The translations under genes and the position numbers were made by a program. Shown one piece after another: positions 1 to 6,833 of a stretch of 36,152 bases of DNA. The notes beneath the pieces are model-generated. The model did not search any database. It was not told the origin of the DNA and was given only the letters and a program-made list of their open reading frames with translations. Numbering within the stretch: the first letter of the stretch is position 1; every line of letters begins with the position of its first letter. Source of the DNA: Treponema sp. (GTDB lineage Bacteria > Spirochaetota > Spirochaetia > Treponematales > Treponemataceae); assembly GCA_016293005.1 (NCBI GenBank), contig JAEDFA010000013.1:1-36152 (forward strand), given 5' to 3'.

Positions 1-1298
1 TTTTGAATTAAATCCATGATTTGTTTTGCAGAAGAAACTAACGGACGCGAAAGTTCTGTTTTGCCTGAAATTTTTTGAATTGATTCCGGGGCAGAAACTG
101 TTTCTCCTGTTGCGTGCCGTATAAAATCTTTCGAATAAAAATTGTGGTCGCGTGCAACAAGAACTACTGCGCTTTCCGGATTTTCTGAGTTTTCAAGAAA
201 ATGCATATATGAGGCGTAGGCTCGGCTCGTGTCCTTGTCTAAAAGAATTTTATACTTCATGAAAAAATCCTGGCACGCTTTTGTCGTTTGTTCTGGGGAA
301 ACCGACTGCAAAAAGAGAAAATATTTCATAAGCGATTTTTTTGCGTTGAACACTTCTTCAAGGCGTTCAAGATTTGAAGGTTCTGCCGGGTCTGAAGGAA
401 GTCTTTTTTCGAGAGAAATAAGGGAATCTAGAAATATTGGATTTCCTTTAGCATCGGCTGTTAAAGAGTCTGTTGCCGGAATTATAAAGCCGTTTACAGG
501 AAGTGCAAAACTCCAGCTGTAAAGACCTGCGACGACATTGCTGTAGTTTCCGGCATCGAGGGCATAAAAAATATCGCTTGTGATTTTGTTTTTAATCCGT
601 GAAAATGCGTAAGGATAAAAATAAGCCTGAGGTAGAAGTCGCCCGATGTTTGCAGTATTTGCGACTGTCAGCCTGTTTTGCTTTACGAAATCTTTGTTTG
701 AAAAAATTTCCCGGACGATTTTATGACAATCTTCTTCTGTTCCGTCGAATTCTATTGGAAGAATGTTACCGCCGTTCCAGATAAAATCTTCTTCTGAAAG
801 AGATTTTACAGTTCCTTTTGGGTAAATTAAAACTGCTTTTAAATATTTTTTGCCTTTAAGAAGTTTTGAAATCATTGCTCCAAGGTGACCGGTTGTAACA
901 TCGCAAAAAACGGCATTTCCACCTTTCCACTGAAAATAAGTTTCAAGAGTGTTTATTAGAAATGAAACGCCAAAATCTTTTTGTGAACCAGTAGGACCTT
1001 TGTTTAGTTCAAGAAGAAAAAGGTTTTCGTCAATCTGTTTGATTTCTGGGGAAAATTGAAAAGCGCGTGAAGCAATTGTTTCGCAGATTACAGGACTTAA
1101 TTCTTCGTGGAGAAAAGCGGAAGTCAGCGTTCCGGCAATTGATGTAAAAGTTGTATTTTCGTCGATATAGGAAATCCATTTTCGTAAATCTTCAGTTTCG
1201 CATGGTACATAAAGTCCGCCATCGGTTGGCATACAGTTACAGATTGCATCGATAAAGCTTGTATTTAAAGTTTTGTTTCTTGTACTAGTAAATCTCAT
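1..1298 (-). CDS. thrC: Threonine synthase, C-terminus cut by window edge
   Basis: PLP-dependent enzyme converting O-phosphohomoserine to threonine, the last step of threonine synthesis, in the cytoplasm. I translated the minus strand directly: 432 codons are open from the ATG at 1296-1298 to the window edge. The N-terminus has the family's opening (STRNKTLNTSF, then PTDGGLYVP at about residues 24-32). The PLP-lysine motif GPTGSQKDFG is at 101-110, making K107 the Schiff-base lysine. TANIGRLLPQ and the LDAGNYSNVVAG block correspond to the family's SxNxxRxxPQ and SGNxGN regions. ThrC proteins of this type are roughly 450-500 residues, so only a short C-terminal piece is missing. It diverges from pepT across 106 bases. 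A TATATT sits six bases before the ATG and no Shine-Dalgarno is visible. Two plus-strand open frames inside it are antisense shadows. Confidence 0.9.
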   Translation of the reverse strand, partial: MRFTSTRNKTLNTSFIDAICNCMPTDGGLYVPCETEDLRKWISYIDENTTFTSIAGTLTSAFLHEELSPVICETIASRAFQFSPEIKQIDENLFLLELNKGPTGSQKDFGVSFLINTLETYFQWKGGNAVFCDVTTGHLGAMISKLLKGKKYLKAVLIYPKGTVKSLSEEDFIWNGGNILPIEFDGTEEDCHKIVREIFSNKDFVKQNRLTVANTANIGRLLPQAYFYPYAFSRIKNKITSDIFYALDAGNYSNVVAGLYSWSFALPVNGFIIPATDSLTADAKGNPIFLDSLISLEKRLPSDPAEPSNLERLEEVFNAKKSLMKYFLFLQSVSPEQTTKACQDFFMKYKILLDKDTSRAYASYMHFLENSENPESAVVLVARDHNFYSKDFIRHATGETVSAPESIQKISGKTELSRPLVSSAKQIMDLIQ

Positions 1299-1304
1299 AA
1301 TGAC

Positions 1305-1310
1305 AATATA
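1305..1310 (-). promoter_or_regulatory. -10 element of thrC, leaderless spacing
   Basis: On the minus strand TATATT is followed by GTCATT and then the thrC ATG, so a start site about seven bases after the -10 would fall on or next to the start codon. No convincing -35 is present at 16-18 bases; a TTGACC lies upstream but about 25 bases away. The call rests on the -10 and on the same spacing at other genes of the window. Confidence 0.45.
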
Positions 1311-1369
1311 TCATAACGGTAAAAAAAATTTAATAGGTCAAAAGCGATGGGAAGTTTGGAATGACAATA

Positions 1370-1398
1370 TTCCCAATTATGAAAATATATTATATAAT
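1370..1398 (+). promoter_or_regulatory. Putative promoter of pepT, leaderless spacing
   Basis: Perfect -10 TATAAT at 1393-1398 with a weak -35 TTCCCA at 1370-1375 (17-base spacer). Six bases (GAAAAA) separate the -10 from the ATG at 1405, which supports the shorter start chosen for pepT and predicts an mRNA starting at or beside the A of the start codon. Confidence 0.55.
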
Positions 1399-1404
1399 GA
1401 AAAA

Positions 1405-2667
1405 ATGGCTGGCATTGAAAAAAAATCTGATTTTCAAAAAAAACTTCTTAACAGATTTTTAAAATATACAAAAATTTGGACGACGAGTGATTCTGCAAAT
1501 GCAGATGCGCAAATTTTTCCATCTACAGAAAATCAGCAAATCTTTGCACAAAATTTAAAAGAAGAACTTTCATCTCTTGGACTTGAAAATGTTCAGGTTA
1601 CGGAAAAATCTTATGTTTATGCAATTTTAAAGGCAACTGAAGGTTTTGAAAATTCTCCTTCGTTTTGCCTGCTTTCTCATTTAGACACGAGCGAAGAAGT
1701 TTCTGGAAAAAATGTAAATCCTCAGGTTTTTGAAAATTATGATGGAAGTCTTATTTCTCTTGAAAATATTTCAATCGATTCTTCGGGTGATGAAGAACTT
1801 TCAAAAATTGCAAATACGGGCGATACTCTGATTACGACGGATGGAACAACGCTTCTTGGTGCGGACGATAAAGCCGGAGTTGCAGAAATAATTACAGCAG
1901 TCGAATTTTTAATTCAGAATAAAATTCCGCATGGCGATATAGAAATTCTTTTTTCTCCGGACGAAGAAACTGGTCACGGAATGGATTTTGTTCCGCTTAA
2001 TCTTTTAAAATCAAAACACGCATACACGGTGGATGGCGGTTCTCAGGGTGAACTTGAAACTGAATGTTTTAACGCTTCAAGTGCGACTGTAACTTTTTTC
2101 GGGAAATCTACGCATACAGGAACGGCCCGAAAACAAAAAATGATTAACGCGGTGATGATGGCTTCAAAATTTCTTGAAAATCTTCCGCACACTGAATTTC
2201 CAGAAACAACTGACGGTTACGAAGGATTTTTTGCACCAATAGAAATTTCTGGTTCAGTTGAAAAGGCTCAGGTTTATATTCTTCTCAGGGATTTTGAAGA
2301 ATCTGGAATCGAAAAACGCATTTTCCAGATTAAAAAAATTGCTGAATCAGTTGAATTTGCGACGGGCGGAAAAGTTTCAGTTCAAATAAAAGAACAGTAT
2401 AAAAATATGAAAAATGCCCTTGAAAAATCCCCAGAAACAGTCGAACTTCTCAAAAAAGCGTACGAAAATGCTGGAATTATGCCGAATTTTATTCCGATTC
2501 GGGGAGGAACTGACGGTTCAAGGCTTTCAGAAATGGGCATTCCAACTCCGAACATTTTTACGGGCGGACACAATTTTCATTCTCGTTTTGAGTGGGCATC
2601 GTTAAATCAGATGACTCAGGCGGTGAATGTTTTAATAAATTTGGCAATTTTACATCAAAAATTATAA
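1405..2667 (+). CDS. pepT: Peptidase T, tripeptide aminopeptidase (M20B)
   Basis: Zinc-dependent cytoplasmic exopeptidase that removes the N-terminal residue of tripeptides. I use the ATG at 1405 (420 residues, close to the about 410 of characterised PepT), not the upstream TTG at 1273: that extension overlaps thrC, reads like non-coding sequence, and a TATAAT lies six bases before 1405. Metal and active-site motifs appear in family order: SHLDTSEEVSGKNV (His-x-Asp ligand), TTLLGADDKAGVAEI (bridging Asp), FSPDEETGHGMD (general-base Glu-Glu), DGG, the dimerisation-domain STHTGTARKQKMINAV, and the C-terminal GGTDGSRLSEMG and FTGGHNFHSRFEW. Downstream murA begins nine bases after the stop with its own AAGGA site, so the two are probably co-transcribed. 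Confidence 0.93.
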   Translation: MAGIEKKSDFQKKLLNRFLKYTKIWTTSDSANADAQIFPSTENQQIFAQNLKEELSSLGLENVQVTEKSYVYAILKATEGFENSPSFCLLSHLDTSEEVSGKNVNPQVFENYDGSLISLENISIDSSGDEELSKIANTGDTLITTDGTTLLGADDKAGVAEIITAVEFLIQNKIPHGDIEILFSPDEETGHGMDFVPLNLLKSKHAYTVDGGSQGELETECFNASSATVTFFGKSTHTGTARKQKMINAVMMASKFLENLPHTEFPETTDGYEGFFAPIEISGSVEKAQVYILLRDFEESGIEKRIFQIKKIAESVEFATGGKVSVQIKEQYKNMKNALEKSPETVELLKKAYENAGIMPNFIPIRGGTDGSRLSEMGIPTPNIFTGGHNFHSRFEWASLNQMTQAVNVLINLAILHQKL

Positions 2668-2676
2668 GGAATTTTT

Positions 2677-3957
2677 ATGCACGAATACATTATCGAAGGC
2701 GGTTTCCCGATTCACGGAACAATAACGGCAAGTGGAAATAAAAATGCGGCGCTTCCATGCATTGCGGCAACATTGCTTTCAGCTGAACCAGTAATTCTTC
2801 ACAATATTCCAGAAATCGAAGACACTTCCGTGATGCTGAACATTCTTCAGTCATTTGGGGTAAAAATCACGAACATAAAAAAACACAGCTGGAAAATCGA
2901 AGCAAAAACTGTAAATCCTGAGTGTATTCCAAAAGAACTTTCAAAAAAAATCAGGGCATCAATTCTGTTTGCAGGACCACTTCTTGCACGCTGTGGAAAA
3001 GCGCAGATGCTTCCTCCTGGCGGCGATGTAATTGGAAGAAGGCGCGTTGATACTCATTTTCTTGCACTTGAACAGCTTGGCGCCAGAATCGAAGTAAACG
3101 GTTCTTTCAATTTTACGGCAAATAAACTTGTCGGAACAGATATTTTTCTCGATGAAACAAGCGTAACGGCAACCGAAAATGCAATAATGGCTTCAGTTTT
3201 AGCTGAAGGTCAGACAAAAATTACAAATGCTGCCTGCGAACCTCATATTCAGGATTTATGTGTTATGCTGAATTCAATGGGTGCAAAAATTACAGGAATC
3301 GGTTCAAATATTCTTTACATTGATGGCGTTAAAGAACTTCACGGAACAGAATTTACAATCGGTCCTGATTATATGGAAATCGGTTCTTTTATAGGACTTG
3401 CGGCGGCAACAAAAGGTTCAATTACAATAAACGGAATAAAAAATCTCGATCTTCGTCCTTTAAAAATCGGTTTTGCGAAACTTGGAATTACCTGGCGGCT
3501 TGATGGCGATTCGTTAAAAGTTTCGCAAGTTCAAGAAATGAAAACAAACGCAGACATCGGTTCAAGGATTCCAAAAATCGATGATTCTCCGTGGCCTGGT
3601 TTTCCGCCGGATTTAACGAGTATAATGACAGTTGTTGCAACTCAGGTAGAAGGCACGGTTTTAATTTTTGAAAAAATGTTTGAAAGCAGGATGTTCTTTG
3701 TCGACAAGTTGATGACGATGGGCGCTCAAATTACTTTATGCGATCCTCATAGAGCGGTTGTTGTTGGTCCAACGACACTTCACGGGGAGCATTTAGTTTC
3801 GCCAGATGTTCGTGCAGGAATGGCAATGGTAATCGCAGCAATGGCAGCCCGCGGAAAAAGCCGAATCAGTAATGTTTATCAAATTGAACGCGGTTATGAA
3901 CACCTTGTAGAACGATTGAAAGAATTGGGTGCTCACATAGAAACTGTTGATGTATAA
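2677..3957 (+). CDS. murA: UDP-GlcNAc 1-carboxyvinyltransferase, Asp-type MurA
   Basis: First committed step of peptidoglycan synthesis: transfers enolpyruvate from phosphoenolpyruvate to UDP-N-acetylglucosamine in the cytoplasm. The 426-residue length is normal. SGNKNAALP near residue 19 carries the substrate lysine (K22). The catalytic loop reads PPGGDVIGRRRVDTH. The residue equivalent to E. coli Cys115 is Asp117 (codon 3025-3027); MurA enzymes with Asp here (Mycobacterium tuberculosis, Chlamydia, Borrelia) are known to be fosfomycin-insensitive. GPDYMEIGSFIGLAAAT, PWPGFPPDLTS and the C-terminal DVRAGMAMVIAAMAARG blocks are all present. Ribosome binding site AAGGA lies seven bases before the ATG. 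It is followed by 142 bases with DnaA-box-like repeats and a new promoter, so it probably ends the pepT unit. Confidence 0.96.
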   Translation: MHEYIIEGGFPIHGTITASGNKNAALPCIAATLLSAEPVILHNIPEIEDTSVMLNILQSFGVKITNIKKHSWKIEAKTVNPECIPKELSKKIRASILFAGPLLARCGKAQMLPPGGDVIGRRRVDTHFLALEQLGARIEVNGSFNFTANKLVGTDIFLDETSVTATENAIMASVLAEGQTKITNAACEPHIQDLCVMLNSMGAKITGIGSNILYIDGVKELHGTEFTIGPDYMEIGSFIGLAAATKGSITINGIKNLDLRPLKIGFAKLGITWRLDGDSLKVSQVQEMKTNADIGSRIPKIDDSPWPGFPPDLTSIMTVVATQVEGTVLIFEKMFESRMFFVDKLMTMGAQITLCDPHRAVVVGPTTLHGEHLVSPDVRAGMAMVIAAMAARGKSRISNVYQIERGYEHLVERLKELGAHIETVDV

Positions 3958-3990
3958 AATCTACGCACAAAAATATCTGCAAATGAAGTT

Positions 3991-4017
3991 TTATCTACAT
4001 AAACAGCGTTATCCACA
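3991..4017 (+). promoter_or_regulatory. Pair of DnaA-box-like 9-mers
   Basis: TTATCCACA at 4009-4017 matches the DnaA-box consensus exactly. TTATCTACA at 3991-3999 differs at one position, in the same orientation 18 bases away. Weaker look-alikes start at 3973 (ATATCTGCA) and 3957 (AAATCTACG), giving spacings of 16, 18 and 18. They lie just upstream of the promoter at 4054-4082, so DnaA-responsive transcription is possible. No replication genes are nearby to suggest an origin. Confidence 0.4.
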
Positions 4018-4053
4018 CGGATTTTTCAAATGTTTTGTCTTTATTTTTCTCCA

Positions 4054-4082
4054 TTGAAAAGATGTTTTATATCCATTATACT
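4054..4082 (+). promoter_or_regulatory. Sigma-70 type promoter of the methyltransferase gene
   Basis: TTGAAA at 4054-4059, a 17-base spacer and TATACT at 4077-4082. The predicted start near 4089 gives a leader of about ten bases before the ATG at 4100. No Shine-Dalgarno is visible there (the bases before the ATG are a T run). Confidence 0.7.
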
Positions 4083-4099
4083 GAAAAAACGGTTTTTTT

Positions 4100-5221
4100 A
4101 TGGATAAATCATTTTTTAATTACGATAATTACAAACAAGACAAAATTAGGGCTGTTGATGCAAAGTTTGAAGCACAAAAAATTGCGTTCGCTCCGTTATG
4201 TTATCAGGCAATCAGAACAATGATTGAAACAGGAATTTTGCAGGCAATAAATGATTCTGGTGAAGACGGAATTACGCGCGGTGAACTGTCAGAAAAATTA
4301 CAAATTTCAGAATACGGAATCGGCGTTCTTTGTGAAATGGCTCTTGGAATGAATGTTATTAAATTCACTAAAGATTCAGTTCCAGGTTCTTCTCAATCAG
4401 AAAAATTCATTATCGGAAAAATCGGCTGGATGCTTTTGGAAGATGATTTAACAAAGGCCAATTTCTGGTTTACAAATGACATCTGTTATGAAGGCGCATG
4501 GAATTTAAAAGAATCAATTTTAAACGGAAAGCCGGAAGGACTTAAAGTTTTCGGCGATAAATGGACAACCGTTTACGAGGCTCTTTCTTCTCTTCCTCAA
4601 AAAGCAAAAAAATCTTGGTTTGATTTTGACCATTTCTATAGTGATATTGCATTCCCGGAAGCGCTTCCAATAGTATTTGCAGAAAAACCTAAAACAATCG
4701 TTGATATCGGTGGAAATACAGCAAAATGGTCAATTTCCTGCTGCAAATACAATTCAGATGTAAAAATGACGATTGTCGACTTGCCGGGTCAAACTAAAGT
4801 TGCTGAAGAAAATGCAAAAAAAGCTGGTTTTGCAGACAGAATCTCTTTTTCAACAGGAAATGTTCTCGACGATACAACAGTTTTGCCTTCTTCTCCAGAT
4901 GCGGTTTGGATGAGTCAGTTTTTAGATTGTTTCAGTTTAAAGCAGATTACAAAAATCTTAAAAAAAGTTCACGACTGTGCAACATCGGACACAAATGTTT
5001 ATGTTCTTGAGCCACTTTGGGATAAACAGCATTTTGAAGCAAGTTCTTATTCATTGATGGCAACTTCCCTTTATTTTACCTGCATTGCAAATGGAAACAG
5101 CAAAATGTACCGTTTTGAAGAATTAAAAGATGCCGTTTGTAAGGCTGGATTTGAATTAAAAACTTCCCATCATAATCTAGGTTCTAACGCATATTCTCTT
5201 CTGGTGTTCAAGAAAATCTAA
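4100..5221 (+). CDS. SAM-dependent methyltransferase, aryl-polyene-cluster type
   Basis: Probable class I S-adenosylmethionine-dependent methyltransferase with an N-terminal winged-helix domain, like small-molecule O-methyltransferases; 373 residues. Residues about 25-110 form the helical/winged-helix part (APLCYQAIRTMIETGILQAI, then TRGELSEKLQISEYGIGVLCEM). The SAM site begins at TIVDIGGNTAKW (199-210), followed by the acidic VDLPGQ strand end and TGNVLDD. The start codon lies about ten bases after the predicted transcription start. The next gene, a ketosynthase-like chain length factor, starts one base after this stop, and an acyltransferase follows. From memory, this order matches one end of aryl polyene clusters (apeB-apeC-apeD). 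The substrate, perhaps the aryl head group of a polyene fatty acid, is inferred. Confidence 0.75.
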   Translation: MDKSFFNYDNYKQDKIRAVDAKFEAQKIAFAPLCYQAIRTMIETGILQAINDSGEDGITRGELSEKLQISEYGIGVLCEMALGMNVIKFTKDSVPGSSQSEKFIIGKIGWMLLEDDLTKANFWFTNDICYEGAWNLKESILNGKPEGLKVFGDKWTTVYEALSSLPQKAKKSWFDFDHFYSDIAFPEALPIVFAEKPKTIVDIGGNTAKWSISCCKYNSDVKMTIVDLPGQTKVAEENAKKAGFADRISFSTGNVLDDTTVLPSSPDAVWMSQFLDCFSLKQITKILKKVHDCATSDTNVYVLEPLWDKQHFEASSYSLMATSLYFTCIANGNSKMYRFEELKDAVCKAGFELKTSHHNLGSNAYSLLVFKKI

Positions 5222-5222
5222 A

Positions 5223-5840
5223 ATGAAAAAAGTTTTTGTTTCGCACATTAAAGTATGGAAGCCTTCCTCAGAAAATCTTGCGGAAAAACCAACTCTTCCG
5301 TTTGCGGATTCTCTTTTTAAAAGGCGATTGAGTCAGATTTCCAGGATGACGGTTCAAGTCATTCACGATTTACTTGAAGAAGTTCCAGAGGCGAAAGAAT
5401 ACAAGCAGATTTTTATTTCGTTTAGAGGCGAATTATCGCGCGAATTTTCTATAAATAAAAGCATTCTTCAGGATTCAGAAATTCTTCCGGCAGCGTTCAG
5501 TCTTTCGGTTTTCAATACGCCAATCGCTTCTGCAAGTCTTGCATTAAAACTTAAAAGCGGTTATTCCGTAATTTATCCGTCAAAACAGGATTTTCGTTCG
5601 GCCGTTCTTGCAGCATCTTCCGCAGTTCTTTCCGGGGCGGAACAAAAAATAATTCTCGTTTACGCCGATGAATTTATTCCAAAAGAATACGAAAGTCTTG
5701 TGGATGAATGTCAGAATCCTTTTTCATTTGCATGTCTTTTGGAAGGCGAACAGAATAAATCTCAAAATTCGGTTGCTGTCGATTTTGAAAAATTTTCTTC
5801 CCCAGAAGAATTTATAAACAGCATGAAGGCGGAAACTTGA
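5223..5840 (+). CDS. Ketosynthase-like chain length factor (Ketoacyl-synt_2 type)
   Basis: Short (205 residues) relative of the N-terminal half of beta-ketoacyl synthases. KRRLSQISRMTVQVIHDLL near residues 34-52 resembles the arginine-rich opening of PF13723 proteins, and ILPAAFSLSVFNTPIASASLAL takes the place of the ketosynthase nucleophile region. There is no catalytic Cys in that block and no His-containing C-terminal domain, as expected for a non-catalytic partner that sets chain length in a heterodimeric ketosynthase. The ATG follows the methyltransferase stop by one base, so translation is likely coupled. A catalytic ketosynthase would be required for activity and none is in the window. 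Family assignment is by motif recognition; a profile search against PF13723 would settle it. Confidence 0.65.
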   Translation: MKKVFVSHIKVWKPSSENLAEKPTLPFADSLFKRRLSQISRMTVQVIHDLLEEVPEAKEYKQIFISFRGELSREFSINKSILQDSEILPAAFSLSVFNTPIASASLALKLKSGYSVIYPSKQDFRSAVLAASSAVLSGAEQKIILVYADEFIPKEYESLVDECQNPFSFACLLEGEQNKSQNSVAVDFEKFSSPEEFINSMKAET

Positions 5841-5881
5841 AAATTCTAAATAGTTTTTAAAAACGCCTGTTTTGCTGGTTT

Positions 5882-5910
5882 TTGTTTTAAAATCATCGCT
5901 AAAATAGAGT
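5882..5910 (+). promoter_or_regulatory. Possible promoter before the acyltransferase gene
   Basis: TTGTTT at 5882-5887, 17-base spacer, TAGAGT at 5905-5910. The -10 is imperfect. The 102-base gap after the chain length factor suggests the acyltransferase may be transcribed separately. A strong GGAGG at 5928-5932 lies ten bases before its ATG. Confidence 0.35.
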
Positions 5911-5942
5911 TTTTAGAATTTTTTAATGGAGGCATTTTTTTT

Positions 5943-6818
5943 ATGGGCAAAAAATTAACACAAGAAGAAAAATTAGAACTTGATAAAAAATACAATCACC
6001 GTGAACTTCCGCGCGTAAAAAATCATTTTGTTTACGGCTATAAATGTTTTATAAAACTTTTTTCGTATGCTTATTTCGGGATTGGAAGCGTAATTCTTGC
6101 GGTTCTCGTTTTTCCGTGGATAAGGGTTTTTGTTCATCCAAAAGAAAAATTTCAGGTTCAGGCAAGAAAATTTGTTTCATGGTCGTTCCGTGGTTTTATA
6201 AAAATGATGCGTTGTACAGGCGCTCTAAAAACTGTGCCTTCAACAGAGGATTTCAGGAATATTCACGGAAAAATAATTATTGCAAATCATCCGTCAATGC
6301 TTGATTTTGTTTTCATAATGTCGCTTGTTCCAAATGCAAATTGTATAGTTCGCGGTGGTCTTGCAAAAACAATTCTTGCCGGAGTAATCCGTCAGTGTTA
6401 TATAGTAAATACTTTGGATTTTGACGAATTATGCCGTTTGTGCAAACAGACAATCGATGAAGGAAACAATGTAATAATTTTCCCTGAAGGAACTCGAACT
6501 CCTCGACATGGAAAAAATCCTTACAAAAAAGGCGCTGCACGAATTGCCTATTATTCAAAATGCGATGTTCAGCCTGTTTTAGTAGGTGGAAACGACAAAT
6601 TCGGGCTTGGAAAACACGATCCTTTCTGGTCATATAATCATACAGAAACATATATTTACGATTTAAAAATGCTGCCAGTCATAAAAATAGACGAATACAA
6701 AGATTTAACAGAAACAATCGCAGCTAAACGACTTACAGAAAAAATGGAAGAAGTAATTTACGATGCCGTAAATGAAAACGATAAAAATTATGTCACAAAT
6801 CGTGATAAAAATTGCTAA
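5943..6818 (+). CDS. Lysophospholipid acyltransferase family protein (PlsC-like)
   Basis: Membrane-bound acyltransferase of the 1-acylglycerol-3-phosphate acyltransferase family, 291 residues. A hydrophobic segment at about 44-60 anchors it. Block I is NHPSMLD (His116-x4-Asp121, the catalytic pair), a glycine-rich stretch follows around RGGLAKTILAG, and block III is IIFPEGTRTP (FPEGTR at 180-185). GAARIAYYSKCDVQPVLVGG is the fourth conserved block. Translation starts after a strong GGAGG. It could be a housekeeping PlsC, but its position behind a methyltransferase and a chain length factor matches the acyltransferase of aryl polyene clusters, where such an enzyme is thought to help anchor the pigment lipid. 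Downstream proS starts 15 bases after the stop. Confidence 0.8.
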   Translation: MGKKLTQEEKLELDKKYNHRELPRVKNHFVYGYKCFIKLFSYAYFGIGSVILAVLVFPWIRVFVHPKEKFQVQARKFVSWSFRGFIKMMRCTGALKTVPSTEDFRNIHGKIIIANHPSMLDFVFIMSLVPNANCIVRGGLAKTILAGVIRQCYIVNTLDFDELCRLCKQTIDEGNNVIIFPEGTRTPRHGKNPYKKGAARIAYYSKCDVQPVLVGGNDKFGLGKHDPFWSYNHTETYIYDLKMLPVIKIDEYKDLTETIAAKRLTEKMEEVIYDAVNENDKNYVTNRDKNC

Positions 6819-6833
6819 TAAAAGGAAAAATAT

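Noticed and set aside
229..784. Two plus-strand open frames of 97 and 61 codons
   Set aside because: They lie antisense to the continuous threonine synthase frame, which has clear family motifs; their translations look like nothing.
3957..4099. Possible replication origin because of DnaA boxes
   Set aside because: Only two good boxes, no DNA-unwinding element identified, and no dnaA, dnaN or gyrase genes nearby.
5840..5922. Inverted repeat AAAATTCTAAA / TTTAGAATTTT around the gap before the acyltransferase
   Set aside because: A+T-only arms 60 bases apart; too weak and too distant to be a terminator or a convincing operator.
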